Assembly: GCA_002404115.1 (NCBI GenBank)
Contig: DHJB01000026.1
Location: 1,694 to 39,641 of the forward strand
Direction: 5' to 3'
From: Microbacteriaceae bacterium UBA4731
GTDB taxonomy: Bacteria; Actinomycetota; Actinomycetes; Actinomycetales; Microbacteriaceae
Length of the DNA: 37,948 nt
Within the stretch, counting starts at the first letter, position 1; every line of letters begins with the position of its first letter. The notes under the pieces are model-generated. The model did not search any database. It was not told the origin of the DNA and worked only from the letters and a program-made list of their open reading frames with translations. The translations under genes were made by a program, and so were the position numbers. Shown here piece after piece: positions 30,927-37,948 of this stretch.

Positions 30927-31769
30927 ATGACAGCTCGTACCTGCCTCGTGTCCGGCTTCGCCGCCCTCGTCCTCGTCGCCTCGGGGCTGGCTGCCGCAGC
31001 CGCGCTGCCCGCCACGGCCGCCCCCGCGCCGCCCCCGGCGCCGTCCCCCGCGGCATCCGCTGTCAACAAATACGTTTCCCTGGGCGATTCCTTCGCCGCG
31101 GGGCAGGGCGCCGGCGGCTACCTGAACGCCTGCCTCCAGAGCACCAACGGTTACCCGGCGCTGCTCGGCGCGGTGAAGGGCACCAACCTGCTGCGGAACG
31201 CGAGCTGTCGGGATGCAACGACCGCAACCGTGACGAGCACGCAGCTGTCCGTGCTGAACCAGGGAACGACCCTGGTCACCCTGACCGTCGGCGGCAACGA
31301 CCTGGACGTTGCGGGCGTCGCTGCCCTGTGCACGACCCAGCCGACCGCGTGCGACGGCGCCATCGCCGCCGCACAGGCCCTGCTCGTCGCACCCCCGGGC
31401 GGGGTCAGCGAGTTGGCCACGCGCCTGACCGCCACCTACGCCCGCGTCGCGGCCGCCGCCCCCAACGCTCGGATCGTGGTGACCGGCTACCCCTACCTCT
31501 TCGAGCTGCCGCCCACGTCCGACCCCCGCTACGGCACGATCGTGGCCCTCAGCACGGCGACAGCGGCGTTGAATGCCACCATTTCCGGAGCCGTCGACGC
31601 CGAAGCCGCACAGCACGTCAAGATCGGCTTCGTGGACGTCAGTTCGGCCTTCTTCGGTCACGGCATCGGCAGCCCCGACGCGTGGATCAACGACGCCGGG
31701 CCGGATGTCTTCCACCCGACCATCGCCGGGTACCTGGCCTACGCGGGCGCCATCAAGCCCACGCTCTAA
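30927..31769 (+). CDS. Secreted SGNH/GDSL-family hydrolase (lipase/esterase type)
   Basis: The 280-residue protein begins with a Sec signal peptide (charged start, hydrophobic core 9-26, cleavage likely after ATA near 32) and an Ala/Pro linker. The SGNH blocks follow: KYVSLGDSFAAGQG with nucleophile Ser55, Gly in the LRNASCRDATT region, VGGNDLDV (122-125) with the oxyanion Asn, and DVFHPT with Asp260 and His263. Cysteines (about 69, 94, 134, 142) suggest disulfides, as in the Streptomyces-type SGNH lipases. The natural substrate is not evident; extracellular lipid or acyl-ester hydrolysis is inferred. It is transcribed from its own leaderless promoter and converges on the nuclease-helicase gene, with 25 bases between the stops. 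Confidence 0.92.
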   Translation: MTARTCLVSGFAALVLVASGLAAAAALPATAAPAPPPAPSPAASAVNKYVSLGDSFAAGQGAGGYLNACLQSTNGYPALLGAVKGTNLLRNASCRDATTATVTSTQLSVLNQGTTLVTLTVGGNDLDVAGVAALCTTQPTACDGAIAAAQALLVAPPGGVSELATRLTATYARVAAAAPNARIVVTGYPYLFELPPTSDPRYGTIVALSTATAALNATISGAVDAEAAQHVKIGFVDVSSAFFGHGIGSPDAWINDAGPDVFHPTIAGYLAYAGAIKPTL

Positions 31770-31794
31770 CCGCCCGCGCCGTCAGGGTGCGCCG

Positions 31795-34700
31795 TCAGGG
31801 TGCACCGTCCACCAGCGTGATGAACGCGCTCAGCTGCGCCAGAGTCCCCACGCTGGTCGGCAGGTACTCGGTGAGCGCCGGCGAATAGACCAGGTAGGCG
31901 GCCCACTGCGCCCGTGAAATGGCCACGTTGAGCCGGTTCGCCATGAGCAGGAACTCGAGGCCGCGCGGCACTTCCTCGGCCGACGACGCCGCGAGCGACA
32001 CGACGGCCACGGCCGCCTCCCGGCCCTGGAACTTGTCGACCGTGCCCACCGGCACGCCGTCCAGCCCGGCCGCGCGCAGCCGCTCCCGAATGAGCTCGAC
32101 CTGCGCGTTGTAGGGGGCAACGACGATCACGTCGTCCTCGGCGAGAGGGGTGGTCTTGCCCTTGGCGCTCCACGGGCGGCCGAGCACCCCGACCACGAGG
32201 CCGACCACGGCCTCCGCCTCCTCGATCGACGACGTCGAGTTCGCGGTGTGCCGCACGGGAACCGGGTGCAGCCCTGGCCGGACGCCCTCGAGCACTCGGT
32301 CGGAGAGATGCGAGTGCAGCTTGCCCTCGTAGGACAGCGCGGACACCGGGGCGCAGACATCCGGATGCATCCGCCAACTCGTCGCCAGGAAGTAGCCGAA
32401 CTCGGCCGGCAGAACGTTGTGCCCGTTGGAGAGCCAGCCGAGCGCCGAGACGTCGACGGGCTCCGGATGCGTGCCCTGGCTCACCTGGGGAAGCTGCTGC
32501 GGGTCGCCGAGCAGCAGCAACCGCTGCGCCGACACGGCGGCGGCGATCGTGCTCGCCAGCGAGTACTGCCCGGCCTCGTCGATGACGAGCAGGTCGAGCG
32601 ACCCGCGCGGAATCCGGTTGGCGTTGCTGAAATCCCAGGCTGTGCCGCCGACCACGTAGCCGTCGGCCTGGCCGGTGAACCCGGCGAACGTCTTCGTGGT
32701 CAGCGCCGTCCACGGGTGGCGCCGGACGTCACCGTCCTTGGCTTTCTTGCCCACGCGCGCCGGGTCGAGCCCGGCGTCCGCACCTGCCTTCACCACCGCG
32801 TGCAGCATGTTCTCGACCGCAGCGTGCGACTGGGCGATGACGCCGATCCTCCAGCCGTGGTTCACGACGAGGTCGATGATCACATGCGAACCGGTGTGCG
32901 TCTTGCCGGTTCCGGGTGGCCCCTGCACGGCCAGGTAGGAGCGGTCGAGGGCGAGCAGGTCGTCGCGGATGCCGCCCTGCATGTCGTCCCCTCGGAGGTC
33001 GAGTCCGTCGCGCCCGTCGAGGCGCCGGTGGCCGCGCCCCCTCAGCCGCGGCGGAAGGCGACGCAGGATGTCGAACGCCGGGTTCGGCAGTGGCTCCGGC
33101 AGCGCGTCGAGCACAGCGCGCCCCCACTGCGAGATCGCTTCGATCTGGCTTCCGGCGGCCGGCGGCGCCGCCGGAGTGAGCGCGATCGGCAGCTGGTCGT
33201 AGGCCGGGGCGTCCATCCGCAGCTTCTCCCGGAGCAGGTAGACCCCGTCCTCCTCGTCGATGATCTCGGCGCGCGCGTGGGCGTACCGGGCGCCGGGCTC
33301 GGTGTTCTCCTCGATCGGCGGGTACGGCGGGTCGTAGACGAGGTAGGGCTTGTGGCCCACCCGGAACGCGCTGCCGGGTGCGGCCGTGCCGGTGAGCCGC
33401 AGCGTGCGCGACTGGGCGCGGTCCCGCCCCTCTATTCCCCAGTCGCGCTCCACCTCTGCCGAGGCGACGATGAGCACGTCGCGGGTGTCGGCCCAGTCGT
33501 CGACGGGCGAACGCAGCCGGTCGTAGTGGTCCCACCAGAACGATTTCTGCTCGCGCCGATGGTAGTCGATCGCGGCGGAGGCGAGGGCCAGCGCGGTCTG
33601 GTCGGGCGTGCGCTCGGCCGGCGGCACGTGGTCCAGCAGCGCCTCCAGTTCGAGGTAGACCGGGTCGGGCTCCCGCAGCGGCACGTCGAGCGCGAGCTCG
33701 GTGGCGGTCGCGAGCGGCACCGCGTTCTCGGCGGCGCGCTCGAGCAGCCAGTCGCGCAGGCGCAGGGTGGAGCGGCAGTCGTAGGCGTTGTAACGGGCGA
33801 TGTCGCCCAGAACCTCGGCCGCGGCATCCGTCTCTCCGGCCTCGGCCAGGGCGGCGTACCGCACGTACTCGGCGATCGAATCGGCCGCGTTGGCCACGCC
33901 CGAGCGCTTGTCGCCCATGTAGAGCGGCTCGAGCTTCTTGAGTGAATAGCTGCGGCTGCCGATGCGCAGCCCCTGCCGCACCACCGGGTAGAGGTCGACG
34001 AGCACGTGGTTGCGCAGCAGGTCGTCGACGGCGTCCTCGCCGACGCCGTGCCGGGCGGCGAGGGTGAGCAGGTGCGTGCGCTCGTAGGGGGCGTAGTGGT
34101 AGATGTGCATGCCGGGGCACTGCGCCCGCCGGTCGCGCACGTACTCGAGGAAGTCGATCAGGGCCTGGCGCTCCTGGGCGTGGTTGTGCGCCCAGAACGC
34201 GCGGAACGTGTCGTCCGGTTCGACCAGCCCGAACAGGTAGTCGAGCCCCCAGGCCACGTCGCCCTGGCCCTCGTCGCCCTCCTGGTACAACGGGTCGCCC
34301 TCGAAGTCGAAGAAGATGTCGCCGGCGTCGGGCTCCGGGATTGCGGCGAGCGCGGCCGGGTTGACCACCAGCCAGGCGGGCAGGTCGGGCGGCGACGCGA
34401 TCTGGAGCGCCGCCTGCTGGCGCAGGGTGGCGAGGGTGGCTTCGGAGATGCCGGGCACGGGGCCGGATGCCGTGGCCAGCTCCTCGATCGTGCTCACCCC
34501 GGCGGCGCGCAGCCTGGCCCGCTGGGTGAGCCGCAGGTTGGCGACGAGCAGCACGTCGCGGTGTTCCTGCACCTGTTTCTCGCAGGCGTCGCAGCGCCCG
34601 CAGGCTGCGTAGCGCGGGTCGCCCCACTCGGTGGACTCGGAGTCGGCCACCCGCTCGTCGATCAGCCGTTCGAGCCGGGCGCGCCGCTTGCGGTACACCG

Positions 34701-35277
34701 GCAGGATGTCCTGCAGCCGGTGCGTGCTCGTGCGTCCGTCGCCGAGGAGCAGGTGCACGTTCGCCCCGGTGGGGATGCCCATCCGCTGCAACTGGTCGCC
34801 GTACGCGGCGAGCTGCAGCAGCGCGGTGATCTTCGCCTTCCGGGCGAGCTTCGTGTCGTACACCTCGTACGCGCCGCCGGCGTTGACAGTGCTTTCACCC
34901 TCCGCGTCAGCCTCCGCGCGGATGATGAAGTCCGCATAGCCCAGGAATCGCCCGTCGAAGAAGGCGGCCTGGAACACGACCTCTGCCCCGCTCCGCAGCG
35001 CGTCCTCGCTCAACTTCACGGCGGACGCGATCTCGCCGAACGCCGGGCGTTCGATCTCGACGACCTGCCGGGTGGCCCGGAGCCGCTCGAGCATCCGTAG
35101 TTCGTGGGCGTCGCCCAGTTGCGCGGTGCGCGCGAGCATCGGGTCTTCCGCCTCTGGTTCCGCCGGGATGCGTCCGAGCTTCGCGTCGAGCCGGCGCATG
35201 AACGCCCACTCGCAGGCGGCGGCCGCGCTGAGGTCGCTCGCCGAATAGACGACGGTACCGGTGTCGAGCAGGAACAC
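31795..35277 (-). CDS. TM0106-type RecB-like nuclease fused to superfamily-1 helicase
   Basis: This 1160-residue protein has three parts. Residues 1-300 are a RecB-like nuclease of the TM0106 type, with Asp116 (GYADF), Asp141 and Lys143 (YEVYDTKL) and QLAAYGDQL, then a Cys cluster CGRCDACEK. Residues about 318-530 form an RNase H-like exonuclease domain (DIFFDFEGD, Asp324/Glu326; HIYHYAPYERTHL; YNAYDCRST). Residues about 770-1160 are a Dna2/UPF1-like helicase: Walker A QGPPGTGKT (Lys792), LVIDEAGQYS, GDPQQLPQVSQG, VDKFQGREA and NRLNVAISRAQ. The combination suggests DNA (or RNA/DNA-hybrid) processing in repair or defence; the substrate is not known to me. GTG 35277 is preferred over GTG 35298 because it has a GGAGG site and matches the family's N-terminus (FLLD..VVYSASDL). 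Confidence 0.9.
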   Translation of the reverse strand: MFLLDTGTVVYSASDLSAAAACEWAFMRRLDAKLGRIPAEPEAEDPMLARTAQLGDAHELRMLERLRATRQVVEIERPAFGEIASAVKLSEDALRSGAEVVFQAAFFDGRFLGYADFIIRAEADAEGESTVNAGGAYEVYDTKLARKAKITALLQLAAYGDQLQRMGIPTGANVHLLLGDGRTSTHRLQDILPVYRKRRARLERLIDERVADSESTEWGDPRYAACGRCDACEKQVQEHRDVLLVANLRLTQRARLRAAGVSTIEELATASGPVPGISEATLATLRQQAALQIASPPDLPAWLVVNPAALAAIPEPDAGDIFFDFEGDPLYQEGDEGQGDVAWGLDYLFGLVEPDDTFRAFWAHNHAQERQALIDFLEYVRDRRAQCPGMHIYHYAPYERTHLLTLAARHGVGEDAVDDLLRNHVLVDLYPVVRQGLRIGSRSYSLKKLEPLYMGDKRSGVANAADSIAEYVRYAALAEAGETDAAAEVLGDIARYNAYDCRSTLRLRDWLLERAAENAVPLATATELALDVPLREPDPVYLELEALLDHVPPAERTPDQTALALASAAIDYHRREQKSFWWDHYDRLRSPVDDWADTRDVLIVASAEVERDWGIEGRDRAQSRTLRLTGTAAPGSAFRVGHKPYLVYDPPYPPIEENTEPGARYAHARAEIIDEEDGVYLLREKLRMDAPAYDQLPIALTPAAPPAAGSQIEAISQWGRAVLDALPEPLPNPAFDILRRLPPRLRGRGHRRLDGRDGLDLRGDDMQGGIRDDLLALDRSYLAVQGPPGTGKTHTGSHVIIDLVVNHGWRIGVIAQSHAAVENMLHAVVKAGADAGLDPARVGKKAKDGDVRRHPWTALTTKTFAGFTGQADGYVVGGTAWDFSNANRIPRGSLDLLVIDEAGQYSLASTIAAAVSAQRLLLLGDPQQLPQVSQGTHPEPVDVSALGWLSNGHNVLPAEFGYFLATSWRMHPDVCAPVSALSYEGKLHSHLSDRVLEGVRPGLHPVPVRHTANSTSSIEEAEAVVGLVVGVLGRPWSAKGKTTPLAEDDVIVVAPYNAQVELIRERLRAAGLDGVPVGTVDKFQGREAAVAVVSLAASSAEEVPRGLEFLLMANRLNVAISRAQWAAYLVYSPALTEYLPTSVGTLAQLSAFITLVDGAP

Positions 35278-35609
35278 GGGGGCCTCCAGGTGCCTCACGA
35301 GCGCGGGACTACAGGAGCGCAGCGCCTCACGAGCAAGGATGCCTCGAGGCTAGCGGAGGCCGCCGACACTGGTTGCCGCAGACGTCAGGTTGCCGCCGCC
35401 CATCTCAGGTTTGAGGTGCGCGGCAGGAACGAGGCGATGCGCGAGGCGCTCCTCGCGATCATCGCCGCGTCATCCGCCCGCCGCTGGGAGGCGCCGGTTC
35501 GAAAGCCCAGCGCGCAGACCCCCTGAGCCAGGTGCGACGCGTGAAGCCTTGTGTGACTGATGATGCGGGAGCAGACTGCGAAACAGGGGTCGGGAGTTGA
35601 TTGGGGATC
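35278..35609. other. Intergenic region between divergent nuclease-helicase and lipoprotein genes
   Basis: No gene is supported in these 332 bases. A short plus-strand frame ending at 35526 (MREALLAIIAASSARRW) has no visible family. A possible minus-strand -10 box TAGCCT lies at 35347-35352 for the helicase gene. GCCTCACGAGC occurs twice, 33 bases apart, at about 35293 and 35326. A weak ribosome-like GGGGA stands just before the lipoprotein start. Confidence 0.35.
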
Positions 35610-36416
35610 ATGATGGAAGTCCGCGCACGCCGCACCGCAATCCTCGTCGGCAGCCTGCCGCTTCTCATGAGCCTGGGGCTCGCGGGGTGCGCCCCGTCGG
35701 CGCCGGCCCCGAGCGGAAGCACCTCGGCGTCACCCACGGCATCCCCCACCGGCACGTCTACGCCCACCGCGTCGCCGACGCCCACCGCCGCCCCCACCGT
35801 TGGGCCGACGAGCTCGCCGCCGCCCGACGACCAGACCAAGCCGCCCCAGTCGGGCGACAAGGTCATCTCGTCCCACCTCAGCCATGACTGGGGCTGGCCG
35901 GGCCCCGGCTCGCCGTTCCTGATCACGCACTCGTACTCGGTTCCGATCGCGCCGCCGCCTGCGCCGCCGCTGCCGTACCTGTACACGATCGCCGCCGGCG
36001 CGCACCCGACCGATCACCCGCCGTACGACCAGCTGAGTTTCCGGTTCAAGGGCGCGTTCCCGAGCTACGACATCGAATACGTGCCCACGCTCGTGCAGGA
36101 CGGCAGCGGCGCCACCATTCCGATGCCCGGCACGAGCAGCATCCTGCGCGTGGTGTTCCACACGGCGCAGGCGCACACGGAAAGCGGCACGTCGACGATC
36201 GTCTCGAAGCCGCCGGCCGTCATCGGCTACAAGGGCGTCACCCGGTACGCTCCGGCCGGCGATTTCGAGGGCTATGTCAGCTACGGGATCGGCGTCGGAC
36301 GCCCCGGAGGCGCTAGCCCGCACACCCCGATTCGGGTGTACGAGGTCGAGAAGATTGAGCAGGGCCAGCACCTCTACGTCGTGGCCATCCAGGTCGACAC
36401 CACGAATTGGAAGTAG
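35610..36416 (+). CDS. Lipoprotein with AMIN-like domain
   Basis: The 268-residue protein has a lipoprotein signal with lipobox LAGC (Cys27), a 50-residue Ser/Thr/Pro linker typical of cell-wall spanning regions, and a C-terminal beta-rich domain from about 100: THSYSVP, YDQLSFRFKGAFPSYDIEYV, SILRVVFHTAQAH, and IRVYEVEKIEQGQHLYVVAI. The YDRxxFxFxG..PSYxxxYV pattern is that of the AMIN-like domain of actinobacterial lipoproteins. In related AMIN domains the role is cell-envelope or peptidoglycan targeting; here function is not known. The ATG at 35610 is chosen; TTG 35601 and ATG 35613 are also possible. It converges on the CHAD gene with nine bases between the stops. Confidence 0.85.
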   Translation: MMEVRARRTAILVGSLPLLMSLGLAGCAPSAPAPSGSTSASPTASPTGTSTPTASPTPTAAPTVGPTSSPPPDDQTKPPQSGDKVISSHLSHDWGWPGPGSPFLITHSYSVPIAPPPAPPLPYLYTIAAGAHPTDHPPYDQLSFRFKGAFPSYDIEYVPTLVQDGSGATIPMPGTSSILRVVFHTAQAHTESGTSTIVSKPPAVIGYKGVTRYAPAGDFEGYVSYGIGVGRPGGASPHTPIRVYEVEKIEQGQHLYVVAIQVDTTNWK

Positions 36417-36425
36417 GATCCCCGG

Positions 36426-37948
36426 TCACAGCGCTTGCGCGCGCCGTTCGATCCGGCGCACGGCTGCGGCCAGGCCGCTGAGTTCGGCGTCGTCCCTCGG
36501 CGGCTCGCCTCCAATCAGCAGTCCGTAGACGAAGGTTTCCTCGCCCTCGTCGTGTGCGCGGTTCGCCGAGGTTTCGAGGTGCTCGGCGAAGAGCATCCGG
36601 TCCCGGTGCTCCCCCAGCGACTTCTCGATCGGCCGGGCGGCCGCCGCGACCTTCCGGTAGGCCTTGCCGAATCCGGGCGCGCCGCCGACGGTGACAGCCT
36701 CCGTCGCGTGCCGCAGGCGGCGCGCGGCCTTGCGGGCCTCGTGCAGCGCGGTCTCCCGCCTGGACGCCGGCGCGGCGAGCGCGGCATCCGCGCGTTCACG
36801 AAGCCTCTGCACGTCGGCGAGCAGGGCCTTCCTGACCACACCGGCCGCCGGCGCTGCCGCGAGCGCCGTCAGGGGCGGGTTGTCCACGAAGTCATCGAGC
36901 GCGTCGAGCAGCCGGTAATAGGTGGGGCTGGTCATCGCCAGCCGGGCACGCTCCTGCGCCTCGGCGTACTCGCCGCGCGCGCCGTCGACCAGGCGCGTCC
37001 GCACGGCCACGTCTGAGCGGTGCGCCGGCAAAGCGTGGAGTTCCTTCGCGGCTCGCTTGCCTCGCACCTCGGCGTCGCGGGCCTCCCCCAGTGCCGCGCC
37101 CAGCCACTGCAGGCCATCCCGGAGCGCGTCCCCGGCCTCCCGGTCGAACAGGTTTCGGTAGGTGGCAAGTGCGCTCCGCAGTCCCCGCACGGCCGTGCGC
37201 ATGCGGTGCACGGCGTGGGGCCGGTCGGCGCGCACGCCGGAGTCCATGTCTTCGAGTTCTGCCGCCAACCGGCCAAGGGCCCAGGCGACGACGGATGCCG
37301 CACTTGGGGCATCCTCCCCGGCCTGCCGGCCGTGGGCAGGCACGGGCGCGGCCGTTGCAGTCGGGGTAACCTGGGTCAGAGAGTCCACGCCGAGGGCCTG
37401 CGCGAGCTTGGCGGCGCTGGCCGACGGCCGCGCGCCTGCCGCGACGAGCACCTGCTCGATGGCGTCGAGCAGCCGGGTGCGCGCCTTCCGCGTTTTCGGT
37501 GCGGCGGGCAGGAGCTCGACCTCCCATTCCCGCCAGCTGCGTGATTCGCCGCCGCGCACGTCGACCGCCGAGACCTCGTCGTCGGCGAGTTCCGCCACGG
37601 CCTCGCCGCGATCGTCCAGCAGGTGCACGGCCGTGCGCACGGTCGTGATGCGGGCCAGCGGGGTCAGCGCACGATCGCGGACGATCGCTCGCACCGGCTC
37701 GAGCACGGCGTCGGGAATCTCCCCGTCGTCGCTGCGCCGGCCGATCGGCCAGTGCAGTTCGGTGCGCCCTTCCCGGGCCGGCTTCTTGATGTGCCACCCC
37801 TCGTCGGCGCCGCCCTCCCGCCGCCGCAGCACGATGAGGTGCGCCGCCAGGTCGAGGCGTTCGGTGTCGAAGTAGACCGCGGTGAGCGTGACCGGCTCGC
37901 GAAACCGGGCCGAGGGGATGCCGTCGACCGCGGCGAGCGCCGGCACCG
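36426..37948 (-). CDS. CYTH-CHAD domain protein (5' partial)
   Basis: The frame runs off the right edge. The visible 506 or so residues begin inside a CYTH (triphosphate tunnel) domain: VYFDTERLDLAAHLIVLRRR, WHIKKPA, REWEVELLP. The N-terminal ExExK motif lies outside the window. After a linker (about 180-215) the CHAD domain occupies the rest, with its conserved histidines and basic residues: RPHAVHRMRTAVRGLRS, ARDAEV, HEARKAARRLRHATEA and LGEHRDRM. CHAD domains bind inorganic polyphosphate and CYTH domains handle triphosphates, so polyphosphate metabolism or sensing is the likely role by family knowledge. A GTG at 37946 is not the real start because the CYTH domain would be incomplete. Confidence 0.92.
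   Translation of the reverse strand, partial: VPALAAVDGIPSARFREPVTLTAVYFDTERLDLAAHLIVLRRREGGADEGWHIKKPAREGRTELHWPIGRRSDDGEIPDAVLEPVRAIVRDRALTPLARITTVRTAVHLLDDRGEAVAELADDEVSAVDVRGGESRSWREWEVELLPAAPKTRKARTRLLDAIEQVLVAAGARPSASAAKLAQALGVDSLTQVTPTATAAPVPAHGRQAGEDAPSAASVVAWALGRLAAELEDMDSGVRADRPHAVHRMRTAVRGLRSALATYRNLFDREAGDALRDGLQWLGAALGEARDAEVRGKRAAKELHALPAHRSDVAVRTRLVDGARGEYAEAQERARLAMTSPTYYRLLDALDDFVDNPPLTALAAAPAAGVVRKALLADVQRLRERADAALAAPASRRETALHEARKAARRLRHATEAVTVGGAPGFGKAYRKVAAAARPIEKSLGEHRDRMLFAEHLETSANRAHDEGEETFVYGLLIGGEPPRDDAELSGLAAAVRRIERRAQAL

Overview
The window is a dense, very GC-rich stretch of bacterial chromosome. GTG and TTG starts, stacked ATGA/GTGA gene junctions, TAnnnT -10 boxes placed six bases before start codons (leaderless transcripts), RNase J, a RecQ helicase with a C-terminal phosphoribosyltransferase-like domain, and a beta-phosphoglucomutase/GH65 fusion together point to an actinobacterium. 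The family Microbacteriaceae is the most likely home; I do not assign a genus. I see no tRNA, rRNA, CRISPR array, insertion sequence, integrase or prophage gene.

Layout. At 1-1400 lie the 3' part of a Phd/YefM-antitoxin-like gene with an unusual duplicated motif, and a cytosolic copper-storage (Csp-like, 17 Cys) protein. From 1.4 to 6.9 kb, RNase J reads rightward into a strong two-way terminator and meets a leftward cluster of an unknown protein, M18 aminopeptidase and release factor 3. From 6.9 to 13.2 kb, reading rightward, come a two-domain sugar-phosphorolysis enzyme (beta-PGM + GH65), a VOC-fold protein followed by a decayed F420/PPOX-type gene, and a RecQ-type helicase. From 13.4 to 18.4 kb, two ADP-ribosylglycohydrolase (ARH/DraG) paralogues on the minus strand flank a plus-strand amino-acid ABC importer operon (binding lipoprotein, permease, ATPase). 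The second paralogue carries a C-terminal phosphatase-like domain. From 18.7 to 24.7 kb there is a broken ion-channel gene, a membrane-anchored HtrA-type protease and the SbcCD nuclease pair. From 24.9 to 30.9 kb lies a complete fructose phosphotransferase regulon: DeoR repressor, 1-phosphofructokinase, fused EIIABC, enzyme I and HPr. From 30.9 kb to the end are a secreted SGNH hydrolase, a large TM0106-type RecB-nuclease/helicase, an AMIN-like lipoprotein, and a CYTH-CHAD protein cut by the window edge.

How genes work together. The fructose block is self-sufficient: enzyme I and HPr pass phosphate from PEP to FruA, which imports fructose as fructose 1-phosphate; FruK makes fructose 1,6-bisphosphate, and the DeoR protein probably senses a sugar phosphate and acts on an operator around the -35 box of its own promoter. 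SbcD and SbcC form one nuclease complex. The three ABC genes form one importer.

Most unusual points. (1) The ARH paralogues share a nearly identical 23-base 5' leader but have each lost different metal-binding residues, and the phosphatase-like domain has Cys where the catalytic Arg should be; this looks like a duplicated, catalytically altered pair around a transporter. (2) There is a 43-bp almost perfect palindrome between sbcD and the fructose regulator. (3) Two decaying genes (PPOX, ion channel) can be read from fragments outside any intact gene. (4) A chain of tiny overlapping ORFs leads up to RNase J. (5) Two different short tandem repeats sit in and just after sbcC.
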